From positions 9,740-73,739 of the forward strand of contig DASXZP010000009.1 in NCBI GenBank assembly GCA_036501825.1: 64,000 nt of DNA, written 5' to 3'. A program made the translations under genes and the position numbers. Source of the stretch: JAFECT01 sp036501825. GTDB lineage: Bacteria; Pseudomonadota; Alphaproteobacteria; Caulobacterales; Caulobacteraceae. The notes under the pieces are model-generated. The model was given only the letters and a program-made list of their open reading frames with translations. It was not told the DNA's origin and searched no databases. Shown here one piece after another: positions 34,006 to 43,779 of this stretch (its first letter is position 1; each line of letters starts with the position of its first letter).

Positions 34006-37000
34006 TTGATCAAACACACGGTTCGCGAGCGCCTCATGGCCTCGACGATAATCGGCGGGGCGACCCTGGCGGCGTTGTCGGCGGCGCCGGCCTTTGCCCA
34101 GCAGGCGCCCGCCGCGGCGCCCGCAGCCTCGACGGTTCAGGAAGTGGTCGTCACGGGTTCGCGCATTCCGCACCCGGGCCTGACCTCGGTCAGTCCGCTG
34201 ACGACGGTGGGCTCCCAGGACATCAAGCTCCAGGGCGTTCAGAACGTCGAAGACCTGATCAACAGCCTGCCCCAGGCCATGGCCTCGTTCGGCGCGATGG
34301 AATCGAACGGCGCGACGGGGACGGCGACGGTCAACCTCCGCGGGCTCGGCATCAACCGCACCCTGGTGCTGATCGACGGCAAGCGCCTGCAGCCCGGCGA
34401 CCCGATCACCCCGGTGCCCGATCTGAACTTCATTCCCTCCGCCCTGGTGGACCGGGTGGACGTGGTCACCGGCGGCGCCTCGGCCGTGTACGGTTCGGAC
34501 GCCGTGGCCGGCGTGGTCAACTTCATCATGAAGAAGGACTTCGAAGGCCTGCGCATCGACGTGCAGTACGGCTTCGACCAGCACGACCAGCACAACAGCC
34601 AGATCAACAAGGCGGTGCACAACTCCGCCACCGTGATCGGCAACAACGTGGCGCTGCCGACCGGATCTCTGACCGACGGCGGTCGTACTCAGGTGACCAT
34701 TGTGGGCGGCGCCAATGCCCCCGACGGCAACGGTAACGTGACCTTCTACTTCAACTACCAGCACTCAGATCCGGTGCTGGAGGCCAAGCGTGACTGGTCG
34801 GCCTGTTCGCTGTCGACCAACAACACCGACACGACTTTCCAGTACTGCGGTGGGTCCTCGACCGCTTTCCCGGGTCGTTTCACGATCAACAACGCCAACA
34901 CCGCGTTCGGCAAGAACGGCGTCGATCACTGTACCTCGGGCGGCAACCCGGCCGGGTGTAACTTCACCATCGACGGCAGCGGCAACGTTGTGCCGTTCAC
35001 CAACGCCGCGCTCTACAACTTCGCGCCGCTCAACTACCTGCAGCGTCCCGACGAGCGCTACACGGCTGGTGAGTTCTCGCACTACCAGATCAACCCGCAC
35101 ATCGACATCTATTCGTCGTTCATGTTCATGCACGACGTCTCGGATGCGCAGATCGCGGGTTCGGGCGCCTTCTTCGGCAACGCCTACAGCGTCAACTGCG
35201 GCAACAACCCGCTGCTGACGGCCTCGGAAGAGCAACACTTCTGCGAAGACGTGAACGGCGCTCCGCTTCCGGCCGGCACGCTCACCCCGCTGGAGGTCGG
35301 CCGTCGCGACGTGGAAGGCGTCGGCCGTGTCAGCCACCTCGAGCACTCGGAGTTCCGTTACGTCTTAGGCGCCCGCGGCGAGATCACCGACGGGTGGAAC
35401 TACGACGTCTCCGCTCAGTACGGCTACACGCTGCTGGATTCGATCCAGGAAGGGTTCTTCTCGATCGCCAAGACCAACCAGGCCTTAAACGTCATCTCCG
35501 ACGGTCACGGCGGGATCGAGTGCGCCGATCCGACCGCTCGCGCCGCGGGCTGCGTGCCGTGGAACATCTGGAACAACCCGGCCTTCCCCGGCGGCGTCAC
35601 GCCGGCGCAGTTGAAGTACCTGGAAACCACCGCCCAGCAGTCCGGCTACAACCAGGAACAGGTGGTCAACGCCAACATCACCGGCGACCTGTCGAAGTAC
35701 GGCATCAAGTCGCCGTGGGCCAAGGACGGCGTCGGCGTGAGCTTTGGCGCGGAATACCGTCGTGAAGTCCTGAACAACCAGTTCGACTCGGCCTTCACCT
35801 CAGGCGACTTGGCAGGCCTCGGCGGCGCGCCGCAATCGACCGCGGGCGCCTTCGACGTGAAGGAGCTGTTCGGTGAAATTCGCGTGCCGATCGTGCAGGA
35901 CGCGCCGTTCGCCAAGGAGATCAACTTCGAAGGCGGCTATCGCTACGCGGACTACTCGTCCTCGGGCCACGTCGACGCCGAGAAGCTGGGACTCGATTGG
36001 CAAATCACGCCGGACATCCGCCTGCGCGGGTCGTTCGAACGCGCGGTTCGCGCCCCGAACGTCAACGAACTGTTCGGCCCCCAGGCCCCAGGCCTCGCCT
36101 CCGGCACCGATCCGTGCGGCGGCAGCTCGCCCGCCTTCACCGCAGCGCAATGCGCCAATACGGGCGTGCTGGCCGGCCAGTTCGGCAGCATCGTCCAGTG
36201 CGTGTCTTCGCAGTGTAACGTGGTGACCGGCGGCAATCCGGACCTGAAGCCGGAAACCTCCAACACCAAGTCCTTCGGCGCGGTGTTCACGCCGACCTTC
36301 CTGCCGGGCTTCAACCTGTCGCTCGACTGGTTCGACATCAATGTGAAGGGCGTCATCCAGACCCTGCCGCTGGCGGTCGCGCTGGACACCTGCGCCCTCG
36401 ATCCCACGGCCACCTTGACCGTGCAGGGGACGACCCAGACCTACTGCAGCCTGATCAAGCGCGACCCGGCCACCGGCCAGCTGTTCGGGACGGGCTTCGT
36501 CAACCTGCCGACGGTCAACGCCGGTCTGCTGCACACCGAAGGCGTGGACGTGGAGTCCAACTACCGGGTGAACCTGTCCGACTGGGGCATGGGCGATCAC
36601 GGCTCGCTGGTGTTCAACTTGGTGGGCACCTACACCGAGAAGCTGTTCACCCAGGAGCCAGGCGTCGGCGGATCGTTCGACTGCGCCGGCCTGTTCGGCA
36701 CCACCTGCGGCACCCCCACGCCGAAGTGGCGTCACAAGCTGCGGGTGACCTGGGTCACGCCGTGGAACATGAGCCTGTCGGCGCAGTGGCGGTATATCTC
36801 CAGCGAGAAGCTGGACATCAACACCAACAACCCGCTGCTGCATAACCCGCTGGCGCCGGACGTGGACGACGCCTCGATCCCGGCGTTCAACTACCTCGAC
36901 CTGTCGGGCGAGTGGCGGATACGCGATCACATCGTCATGCACGCGGGCGTGAACAACGTGTTCGACAAGGACCCGCCGATCGTGGACTCCAACTCGTTCG

Positions 37001-37098
37001 GCATCTCGGCCCCGCCCTTCGGGAACGGCAACACCTATCCTCAGGTGTACGACGCCCTCGGCCGGACCATCTTCATCGGCATCACCGCCGACTTCTAG
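34006..37098 (+). CDS. Large TonB-dependent receptor (1030 aa)
   Basis: An outer-membrane receptor with signal peptide (STIIGGATLAALSAAPAFAQ), TonB box VQEVVVTGSRIP, plug (TATVNLRGLGINRTLVLIDG, VTGGASAVYGSDAVAGVVN) and a long barrel ending in an aromatic residue (TADF). Length over 1000 and GSRIPHPG after the box are typical of Caulobacter/Sphingomonad receptors for saccharides or other large organic substrates. No Fur box is seen. The start is a TTG at 34006 preceded by a perfect AAGGAGG (33992-33998) with 7-base spacing. No ATG or GTG has comparable support. The gene is divergent from the LytS operon. Confidence 0.92.
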   Translation: MIKHTVRERLMASTIIGGATLAALSAAPAFAQQAPAAAPAASTVQEVVVTGSRIPHPGLTSVSPLTTVGSQDIKLQGVQNVEDLINSLPQAMASFGAMESNGATGTATVNLRGLGINRTLVLIDGKRLQPGDPITPVPDLNFIPSALVDRVDVVTGGASAVYGSDAVAGVVNFIMKKDFEGLRIDVQYGFDQHDQHNSQINKAVHNSATVIGNNVALPTGSLTDGGRTQVTIVGGANAPDGNGNVTFYFNYQHSDPVLEAKRDWSACSLSTNNTDTTFQYCGGSSTAFPGRFTINNANTAFGKNGVDHCTSGGNPAGCNFTIDGSGNVVPFTNAALYNFAPLNYLQRPDERYTAGEFSHYQINPHIDIYSSFMFMHDVSDAQIAGSGAFFGNAYSVNCGNNPLLTASEEQHFCEDVNGAPLPAGTLTPLEVGRRDVEGVGRVSHLEHSEFRYVLGARGEITDGWNYDVSAQYGYTLLDSIQEGFFSIAKTNQALNVISDGHGGIECADPTARAAGCVPWNIWNNPAFPGGVTPAQLKYLETTAQQSGYNQEQVVNANITGDLSKYGIKSPWAKDGVGVSFGAEYRREVLNNQFDSAFTSGDLAGLGGAPQSTAGAFDVKELFGEIRVPIVQDAPFAKEINFEGGYRYADYSSSGHVDAEKLGLDWQITPDIRLRGSFERAVRAPNVNELFGPQAPGLASGTDPCGGSSPAFTAAQCANTGVLAGQFGSIVQCVSSQCNVVTGGNPDLKPETSNTKSFGAVFTPTFLPGFNLSLDWFDINVKGVIQTLPLAVALDTCALDPTATLTVQGTTQTYCSLIKRDPATGQLFGTGFVNLPTVNAGLLHTEGVDVESNYRVNLSDWGMGDHGSLVFNLVGTYTEKLFTQEPGVGGSFDCAGLFGTTCGTPTPKWRHKLRVTWVTPWNMSLSAQWRYISSEKLDINTNNPLLHNPLAPDVDDASIPAFNYLDLSGEWRIRDHIVMHAGVNNVFDKDPPIVDSNSFGISAPPFGNGNTYPQVYDALGRTIFIGITADF

Positions 37099-37140
37099 GC
37101 GTTCCCCCCGCGTTCTCTTCGACGCGTTCTCTCCGACTTG

Positions 37141-37178
37141 CGGCCGCGACCTTGCCAAGGTCGCGGCCGTTCTCTTTT
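37141..37178 (+). terminator. Rho-independent terminator of the TonB receptor gene
   Basis: A perfect 13-bp stem (CGGCCGCGACCTT at 37141-37153, AAGGTCGCGGCCG at 37157-37169) with a GCC loop is followed by TTCTCTTTT. It starts 43 bases after the receptor's stop codon and precedes the next gene by 30 bases. Confidence 0.85.
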
Positions 37179-37206
37179 GTAGGATGGCCAGTACGAAGGA
37201 GTGGTC

Positions 37207-37662
37207 ATGCTCGCCAAGATCGTCGCCGCAGCCCTCGTTTTTGCAGCCCTCGCCGCGCCAGTTTTCGCCGCAGACGAGATTCCCGCCGACGCGCGAGCGG
37301 CCATCACGGCGGCGAATACCGATTGGGTCGCGGCGATGAAGGCGCGCGACGCGGGCCGCGTAGTCGAGCCTTATGCCGACGACGGCGTGTTCGTACTGAG
37401 CGACGGCAAGGTCGTGTCGGGCAAGGCAAACATCCTCGCCATGGAGCGGGCGCGGCTGGCCGGCGGTTCGGTGCTGGTCGGCGGGGGATTGGTCGACGAC
37501 GGTGTCGCGAGGGCGGACGGCGACGTCTACGAGTGGGGCCACGGCGACCTGACGTTCCGCAAACCGGACGGTCAGACGGTGACCTCGCGCGGGCGATTCC
37601 TGACCGTGTGGCGCAAGAGCGCCGACGGACGCTGGCGGATCATCCGCAACCTGACGTTCTGA
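37207..37662 (+). CDS. Exported NTF2-like (DUF4440) protein
   Basis: A 151-residue protein with a signal peptide (AKIVAAALVFAALAAPVFAA) and an NTF2 fold signature: ITAANTDWVAAMKARDAGRVVEPYADDGVFVLSDG and, near the end, RKSADGRWRIIRN. It resembles the pair at 27615-28516 in type, not closely. The ATG at 37207 follows GAAGGAG at 37195-37201. It has its own expression unit after the terminator and converges with the RND permease gene, 3 bases apart. Function unknown. Confidence 0.8.
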   Translation: MLAKIVAAALVFAALAAPVFAADEIPADARAAITAANTDWVAAMKARDAGRVVEPYADDGVFVLSDGKVVSGKANILAMERARLAGGSVLVGGGLVDDGVARADGDVYEWGHGDLTFRKPDGQTVTSRGRFLTVWRKSADGRWRIIRNLTF

Positions 37663-37665
37663 GGT

Positions 37666-40600
37666 CTATTCCGCCGGCGCCGGTTGCGGCGCGGGCCCGC
37701 CCCTCTGCTCGCGGTCCTTTTTGCGCTTCTCGGCGGCCTCGGCGCGCGCGTCCGGGTCTACCTTCTTCCGCACGCCGTCGAGGTAGATGTAGATCACCGG
37801 CGTGGTGAACAGGGTCAGGATCTGCGACACGGTCAGGCCGCCCAGGATCGCCCAGCCGAGCGGCTGGCGGAACTCAGACCCGGTGCCGTGGCCCAGCACC
37901 ATCGGCACCCCGCCCAGCGCCGCGCAGAAGGTCGTCATCAGGATCGGACGCAGCCGCTGATGCGACGCCTCGCGCACCGCGTCCTCGGCGCTCATGTTGT
38001 GCTCGCGCTCGAGTCTGAGCGCGACGTCCACGATCATGATCCCGTTTTTCTTCACGATGCCGATGAGCAGGATGATCGCGATGATGCCGATGACGTTCAA
38101 ATCCTGGCCCACCGCCAGCAGCGCCAGCAGAGCCCCCACCCCGGCGGAAGGCAGGGTCGACAGGATGGTCAGGGGGTGGATGTAGCTCTCATAGAGCACG
38201 CCCAGGATGATGTAGACGGCGAGCAGGGCGGCGGCGATCAGGATCGGTTCGCTCGACAGCGACTGCTGGAACGCCTGGGCGGTGCCCTGGAACGACCCGG
38301 TCACCGTGGCCGGCGCCCCGAGCTTGTCGCGCACCTTTTCGATCGCCGCGGTCGCCTGGCCCAGTGAAACGCCGGGGGCGAGGTTGAAGGAAAGCGTCGT
38401 CGCCGGGAATTCGCCCTGGTGATTGATGGCAAGACTGGTCGTGGCGTTCGGGTTCACCTTGACGAACAGCGACAGCGGAACGGTTTTTCCGGTGAGCGGC
38501 GACAGCAGATAGACGCGGTCGAACACTCCCGGGGTCGCCTGGATGTTCGGCGGCGCCTCGACCACCACATGGTAGGCGTTGAGCTGGGTGAAGTACTGCG
38601 CCACCTGCCGCTGGCCGATCATGTTGTAGATTGCGGTGTCGATGTCGGACGGGGCGATGCCGAAGCGCGCAGCCGCGTCACGATCGATGGTCAGCTTTAC
38701 CTCCGCGCCTTCGGACTGCTGGTCGGAGCTGACGTCCGCGAGCTGCGGCGTGTGTTGCAGTTCGGCGAGCAATTTCGGCGCCCACTCGTCCAGTTCCTGC
38801 AGGTTGGCGTCGGACAGAGTGTACTGGTACTGCGCCTGACCGGCGCGGCCGCCGACGCGGATGTCCTGCGCCGCCTGCAGGTAGGCTTTCACCCCGATCA
38901 GGCGATTGAGCTGCGGCCGCAGGGTGTTGATCAGGTCGGTCGCCGACTCTTTGCGACTGTCGCGCGGCGTGAGGCTGATCGACAGGTTGGCCTGATTCGT
39001 ACCGCTCGAGCCCATGTAGAAGCCGACGCCCGCGATGTCGGGATTCTGCTCGAACACCTTGCCGACCAGGGCGATTTTGCTGCGCATCTTGTCGAAGGAC
39101 GCATCCTGGGACGTGCGGACGACGCCTTGTATGAAACCGGTGTCCTGTTGAGGGAAGAAGCCGGTCGGCACCACGACATAGAGAACCCCTGCCGCCGCGG
39201 CGGTGACGATGAAGACGATCAGGGTGATCACCTTGTGCCGCAGCACCTTGTCGAGCGAGCGGGCGTAGCTGTGCTCCAGCCAGCTGAAGCCCGACTCCAA
39301 TCCCTTGGTGAACGGGTTGTGCGCCGGTTCCGGCGCCTTCAGGAACCGGCTGCAGAGCATTGGCGTGAGCGTCAGAGACAGGAAGATCGAGACGATCACC
39401 GCGGCGCTGAGCGTCAGCGCGAACTCGCGCATCAGGCGCCCGACGATGCCGCCCATGAAGACCAGGGGCGTGAACACCGCGATCAGTGAGATCGAGATGG
39501 TCATGATGGTGAAGGCGATTTCCTTCGACCCTGCCAACGCCGCGTCCATCGGATTTTCGCCGTGTTCGATGCGTTTCCAGATCACCTCGACCATGACGAT
39601 GGCGTCGTCGACCACGAAACCGACCGCGATGGTCATGGCCATCAGCGACAGGTTGTCGAGGCTGAAGTGCAGCGGCAGCATGATCACGCAGGTCGAGATC
39701 AGGGCGATAGGGATCACCACGCTCGGGATCAGCGTTGCGCGAACGTTGCGCAGGAACAGAAAGATCACCAGCACCACCAGGAAGATGGTGATCAACAGCG
39801 TAATCTCGACGTCGCGCACCGAGGCGCGGATGGTCTGGGTGCGGTCCGCCAGGATATGGATGCCGATGCCGGCGGGAATGTTCTGTTCGACCAAAGGCAG
39901 AGCTTTGTTGACCGCGTCGACAGTCTGAATGACGTTGGCGCCGGGCTGCTTGAAGACGATGAGAAGCACCGCCTGGCCGGCGGTCAGACCTTTGTCTTTG
40001 TTTCCTTTGCCAGGATAGACAAAGGCGCCGATCTGCTTGTTTTCGACGCTGGCCTCGGCCCCGCCGATGTCGCGCAGGCGCACCGCCCCACCGTTGTGGT
40101 AGCCCACCACCAGATTCTGCCAGATCGTCGGGTCGAGCACCTGGCCGTTGTCGTCGACGATGTAGTTCTTGAGCGGCCCGTTCACCGTGCCCTTGGGAGC
40201 ATTCACGGTTTCCGACGCGATGGTCGCGCGCACGGCGTCGATCTGCAGGCCGAGGGACGCGGCCTTCGCAGGATCGATCTGGATGCGCATGGCCGGCTTC
40301 TGTTGGCCGCCGACGTTGACCTGGCCCACGCCGTCGATGGTCGACATCCTCTGCGCGAGGATGTTTTCGGCATAGTCGTCGACGGTGGAAAGAGGAAGCG
40401 TGTCCGAGGTCAGCGCGATGATCAGGATCGGTGCGTCCGCCGGGTTGATCTTTCGCATGGTCGGCGCCGAGGGAAGGTTGGTCGGCAACTGTCCGCTCGC
40501 CGCGTTGATCGCGGCCTGTACGTCCTGGGCGGCGGAGTCGATGTTGCGCGACAGTTCGAACTGCAGCGTGACGCTGGTGGTGCCGTTGGCGCTGGTCGAG

Positions 40601-40842
40601 GTCATCTCGGACAGGCCCTGGATTTGCGCGAACTGGCGCTCCAGCGGCGAGGCGACGTTCGACGCCATGGTTTCCGGGTTGGCCCCGGGCAGGTTGGCGT
40701 TCACCTGGATGGTGGGGAAGTCCACTTCCGGCAGGGCGGCCACCGGCAGGTTGAAGAAGGCGACACAACCGAACACGAACAGCGCCGCCGCGATCAGCGA
40801 GGTCGCCACCGGCCGCTTGATGAAGCCCTGCGAGATGTTCAC
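37666..40842 (-). CDS. RND efflux permease (MdtB/MdtC or HAE type)
   Basis: A 1058-residue inner-membrane proton antiporter. The N-terminus MNISQGFIKRPVATSLIAAA and NLPVAALPEVDFPTIQVNA are typical of MdtB/MdtC-like pumps. TM4 carries VGFVVDDAIVMVEV and TM10 IGIVKKNGIMIVDVAL, the charged residues of the proton path. The C-terminus is Lys/Pro/Glu-rich. The start is a GTG at 40842 overlapping the adaptor's TGA (GTGA). This pump is not closely similar to the one at 8783 and lacks its Ser/Thr insertion. Confidence 0.93.
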   Translation of the reverse strand: MNISQGFIKRPVATSLIAAALFVFGCVAFFNLPVAALPEVDFPTIQVNANLPGANPETMASNVASPLERQFAQIQGLSEMTSTSANGTTSVTLQFELSRNIDSAAQDVQAAINAASGQLPTNLPSAPTMRKINPADAPILIIALTSDTLPLSTVDDYAENILAQRMSTIDGVGQVNVGGQQKPAMRIQIDPAKAASLGLQIDAVRATIASETVNAPKGTVNGPLKNYIVDDNGQVLDPTIWQNLVVGYHNGGAVRLRDIGGAEASVENKQIGAFVYPGKGNKDKGLTAGQAVLLIVFKQPGANVIQTVDAVNKALPLVEQNIPAGIGIHILADRTQTIRASVRDVEITLLITIFLVVLVIFLFLRNVRATLIPSVVIPIALISTCVIMLPLHFSLDNLSLMAMTIAVGFVVDDAIVMVEVIWKRIEHGENPMDAALAGSKEIAFTIMTISISLIAVFTPLVFMGGIVGRLMREFALTLSAAVIVSIFLSLTLTPMLCSRFLKAPEPAHNPFTKGLESGFSWLEHSYARSLDKVLRHKVITLIVFIVTAAAAGVLYVVVPTGFFPQQDTGFIQGVVRTSQDASFDKMRSKIALVGKVFEQNPDIAGVGFYMGSSGTNQANLSISLTPRDSRKESATDLINTLRPQLNRLIGVKAYLQAAQDIRVGGRAGQAQYQYTLSDANLQELDEWAPKLLAELQHTPQLADVSSDQQSEGAEVKLTIDRDAAARFGIAPSDIDTAIYNMIGQRQVAQYFTQLNAYHVVVEAPPNIQATPGVFDRVYLLSPLTGKTVPLSLFVKVNPNATTSLAINHQGEFPATTLSFNLAPGVSLGQATAAIEKVRDKLGAPATVTGSFQGTAQAFQQSLSSEPILIAAALLAVYIILGVLYESYIHPLTILSTLPSAGVGALLALLAVGQDLNVIGIIAIILLIGIVKKNGIMIVDVALRLEREHNMSAEDAVREASHQRLRPILMTTFCAALGGVPMVLGHGTGSEFRQPLGWAILGGLTVSQILTLFTTPVIYIYLDGVRKKVDPDARAEAAEKRKKDREQRGGPAPQPAPAE

Positions 40843-41999
40843 GGCGAGGCCGCCGCCGCGGGCTTACGCGCGCCCGCGCCGCGTTGCCCATAGCTGACCT
40901 TCGAGCCCGCCTTCAGCGACATCTGACCGTCGGTGACGACCACGTCCCCGGCCTGCAGGCCCGCGCTGATCACTGCCAATCCGCCCTCCGTCGTCATCAC
41001 CGTGATCGGCCGCTGGATCACCTTCTGACCGGGACCGACGAGGAACGCGTAGGCGCCGTTGGGGCCCTGGTTCACCGCCTCGGTCGGGACGGTCAGCACA
41101 TTCTGCAGGTTCTCGAGGGTCAGTCGAACGTTGACGAACTCGCCGGGCCACAGCTGGTGCGTGACGTTGGCGAAGCGCGCCTTCATCTGCACCGTGCCGG
41201 TGGTCTGATCGACGTGGTTGTCGGCGACGACCAGTTCGCCGGAGCCCAGATCCGCGCCGGTTTCCTGGCTCAGCGCTTGGGTGGGCAGCGGGCGGGTGAA
41301 GCCGCTCGACGCCTGCGACAGGCGCTGGAACTCGCCTTGCGGGATGGTGAAGGTGACCGAGATCGGTTCGATCTGGTTCACGCTGACGATGCCGGTGGTG
41401 AGCGAGGTGGTGACGATGTTGCCGGGATCGACCATGCGCACGCCCACGCGGCCGGCCACCGGCGAGACCATCTTGCACTGGCTCACATTGAACGCGGCGG
41501 CCGCCACTTGGCCGCGATCGAGCGTGACCGTACCGGCATCCTGTTTCGCCAGCGCGGCCTGGTCGTCGTACTGCTGGCGCGCGATGGAGTCCTGCTTGAC
41601 CAGGGTGGCGTAGCGGTCGCGGTCCATCTCTGCGCCCGCCAGCAGCGCCGTGTCGCGCTGGAGCATGCCCTGGGCCTGGAGCAGGGCGGCCTTGTAAGGC
41701 GAGCAGTCGATCTCGGCCAAAACACTGCCCGGCCGCACGTAGTCGCCCTCGGCGGCCACATAGGTCAGCCGCCCGCCGACGAGGGGATTGATCAGAACGC
41801 CTTTGTAGGCCTGGGCGGCGCCCAGGGCGCTGACGTATAGCGGCATGTCGACGACGGTCGCCTTGGCCACGGTCACCGGCGTGGACGGCGCTTTCGCCTT
41901 GGCCGGCTTGTGGTTGGCGTTCATCAGCCAGATCACCAGCCCCGCCAGGATCACGGCAAGGGGGATGAACCCCCAACGAAACCGTCGCGGCGGGCTCAT
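40839..41999 (-). CDS. RND efflux periplasmic adaptor (MdtA-like)
   Basis: A 386-residue membrane fusion protein. The N-terminal anchor FIPLAVILAGLVIWLM is followed by the lipoyl half VGGRLTYVAAEGDYVRPGSVLAEID, an alpha-hairpin (residues 105-165) and the second lipoyl half VSPVAGRVGVRMVDPGN. A beta-barrel and the membrane-proximal domain complete it. It pairs with the permease directly downstream. No outer-membrane channel is encoded nearby. The region upstream is shared with the sigma factor gene going right. Confidence 0.9.
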   Translation of the reverse strand: MSPPRRFRWGFIPLAVILAGLVIWLMNANHKPAKAKAPSTPVTVAKATVVDMPLYVSALGAAQAYKGVLINPLVGGRLTYVAAEGDYVRPGSVLAEIDCSPYKAALLQAQGMLQRDTALLAGAEMDRDRYATLVKQDSIARQQYDDQAALAKQDAGTVTLDRGQVAAAAFNVSQCKMVSPVAGRVGVRMVDPGNIVTTSLTTGIVSVNQIEPISVTFTIPQGEFQRLSQASSGFTRPLPTQALSQETGADLGSGELVVADNHVDQTTGTVQMKARFANVTHQLWPGEFVNVRLTLENLQNVLTVPTEAVNQGPNGAYAFLVGPGQKVIQRPITVMTTEGGLAVISAGLQAGDVVVTDGQMSLKAGSKVSYGQRGAGARKPAAAASP

Positions 42000-42263
42000 G
42001 CGGGGGCTTCGCAGCCAAAGGGCGTCGGCAAAAGACGGGTGCTCATCGGGTCCCTAGTCGCATTCACGGCCCAGGCGGCGATTTCCGTTCCCGCTCAAGG
42101 AAGAAAAGCGACGCGAGCGGGTCCGGTCGCCCGGATAACCCAGGTCGCCGCACAGGGTTCCGGGCCGCCCTCCCCGCGGCCGCCCGATCGCCTGCGACGG
42201 GCCGCTCCCTTGCACGCGACCGGCCCAGCGTGCAGCCTTGCCGGCCATGGAAAGCCCGCGCCC

Positions 42264-42836
42264 TTGACCGACCGCGACCAGCGTCTGGCCTGGTTCAAGG
42301 CCCAGATCCTGCCCCATGAGGCTGCGCTCAGGCACCACCTGCGCCGGATCGGCGTGGCCATGGACGACGTGGACGATTTCGCGGCGGAGGCGCTGACCCG
42401 GGCCTATGCGGCGGATGACTGGGCTCAGGTCTCCAACGGCCGGGCCTACCTCTACACCATCGGCCGTAACCTGGCCTTCGATGCGGCGCGCCGGCGCAAG
42501 GTGGTGGCGATCGAGAGCGTGCCGGACCCCGACGTGCTGCACATCGCCGACTGGCAGCCGTCGGCGGAATCCACGGTTTCGGCGCGGGAAGAGTTGAGGC
42601 TGCTGCAGACGGCGTTGGATCAGCTCCCGCCGCGGGCGCGCGAGGTGTTCGTGCTCAGGCGGATCGAAGAGCTTTCGGTAAAGGATATAGGGGTGAGACT
42701 GGGTCTATCCGTCAAAACCGTCGAGGCGCACATGACCCGCGCCCTGGCGGCGCTGACCGACGCGCTCCAGGACAACGATCGGGCCGCGGGCCCTCAGACA
42801 GGACAGGCATGGCGGACGCGACACGACAAGCGATGA
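42264..42836 (+). CDS. ECF sigma factor, FecI type
   Basis: A 190-residue sigma factor with region 2 (VDDFAAEALTRAYAADDWAQ, GRAYLYTIGRNLAFDAARRR) and region 4 (LDQLPPRAREVFVLRRIEELSVKDIG, SVKTVEAHMTRAL), typical of FecI-like iron/nutrient sigma factors. The only reasonable start is TTG at 42264, with GGAAAG upstream. Its 3' end overlaps the FecR-like gene, and the next gene is a transducing TonB receptor, so this is a surface-signalling system. Its DNA target is probably the promoter of this same locus. Confidence 0.9.
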   Translation: MTDRDQRLAWFKAQILPHEAALRHHLRRIGVAMDDVDDFAAEALTRAYAADDWAQVSNGRAYLYTIGRNLAFDAARRRKVVAIESVPDPDVLHIADWQPSAESTVSAREELRLLQTALDQLPPRAREVFVLRRIEELSVKDIGVRLGLSVKTVEAHMTRALAALTDALQDNDRAAGPQTGQAWRTRHDKR

Positions 42837-43741
42837 ACGAAGAGGCCGCCGCCTGGTTCGTGCGTCTGCAGGACGCCGACGTCGCGGCGGAGGCGCGCGA
42901 GGCGTTCGACCGTTGGATGGATAATCCGGCGCATGCGGTCGCCTATGCGCGCGTCGAGGCGACCTGGGAGCGCACGGCGCGGCTGAAGGCCATCGCCAAT
43001 CCGCCGGCCCGTAGCGCGCCGATCCTGTCGCGCCGCGCGGCCGCGGTGGGCTTCCTGACCCTCGGCGCCGGCGCCGCGACGGCGTGGTGGCTGACGCGCC
43101 AGCCGACCTATCGCACCGAGATCGGGCAGCGAAAGACGATCAATCTGTCGGATGGCAGCCGGGTGGAGTTGAACACCGCAAGCCAGCTTGCGACGGCCTA
43201 TGCACGCGGACAGCGCGACGTTCACCTGCTGGCGGGCGAGGCGATGTTCGAAGTCGCCAAGGATGCGAAGCGGCCGTTCATTGTTCACGCGGGCGCCGCG
43301 ACCGTGCGCTCCGTCGGCACCGCCTTCAACGTGCGTCTGCGCGACAAGGTGGTGGAGGTGACGGTCACCGAGGGTCTGGTCGCGGTCAACGATCTTACGG
43401 TGCGCTCGGGCGCGCGGCCGCTGGCGGCCGGCAATACGGCGGTGGTCGGGTTGGGTTCCATCGCCGCACAACCGCTCGACGAGGACGCGCTGAAACGCCG
43501 GACCGAATGGCGTGAAGGCGTGATCGATCTGCGCGGCGAGACGCTGGGCGAGGCGGTGGAGGAGTTCAACCGCTACCGCACCAGCAAGATCGTCGTCGGC
43601 GACCCGAAACTGGCCGCCATGCGGGTGGGCGGCACGTTCGATACCTCGGAGTCGGACAAGTTCGTCGAGGCGCTGAAGGCCGGGTTCGGGGTGAAGGCTG
43701 TCGAGGGCGACGGCGGCGTGGTTTACTTGGTGCCGGCCTAG
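42809..43741 (+). CDS. FecR-family anti-sigma/sigma-regulator
   Basis: A 310-residue inner-membrane protein. The N-terminal cytoplasmic domain (AAAWFVRLQDADV, FDRWMDNPAHAVAYARVEATW) binds the sigma factor, and one membrane helix lies at AAVGFLTLGAGAATAWWL. The periplasmic FecR domain has GQRKTINLSDGSRVELNTASQ and FEVAKDAKRPFIVHAG. It receives the signal from the STN domain of the following receptor. The ATG at 42809 overlaps the sigma gene by 28 bases. Confidence 0.9.
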   Translation: MADATRQAMNEEAAAWFVRLQDADVAAEAREAFDRWMDNPAHAVAYARVEATWERTARLKAIANPPARSAPILSRRAAAVGFLTLGAGAATAWWLTRQPTYRTEIGQRKTINLSDGSRVELNTASQLATAYARGQRDVHLLAGEAMFEVAKDAKRPFIVHAGAATVRSVGTAFNVRLRDKVVEVTVTEGLVAVNDLTVRSGARPLAAGNTAVVGLGSIAAQPLDEDALKRRTEWREGVIDLRGETLGEAVEEFNRYRTSKIVVGDPKLAAMRVGGTFDTSESDKFVEALKAGFGVKAVEGDGGVVYLVPA

Positions 43742-43779
43742 TCCGCATCCGGACGAGTTCTCGGGGGAGGGGCTCGATC

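Noticed and set aside
35800..37542. 580-codon antisense frame across the TonB receptor gene
   Set aside because: Shadow of the receptor gene; composition biased and it crosses a strong terminator hairpin.
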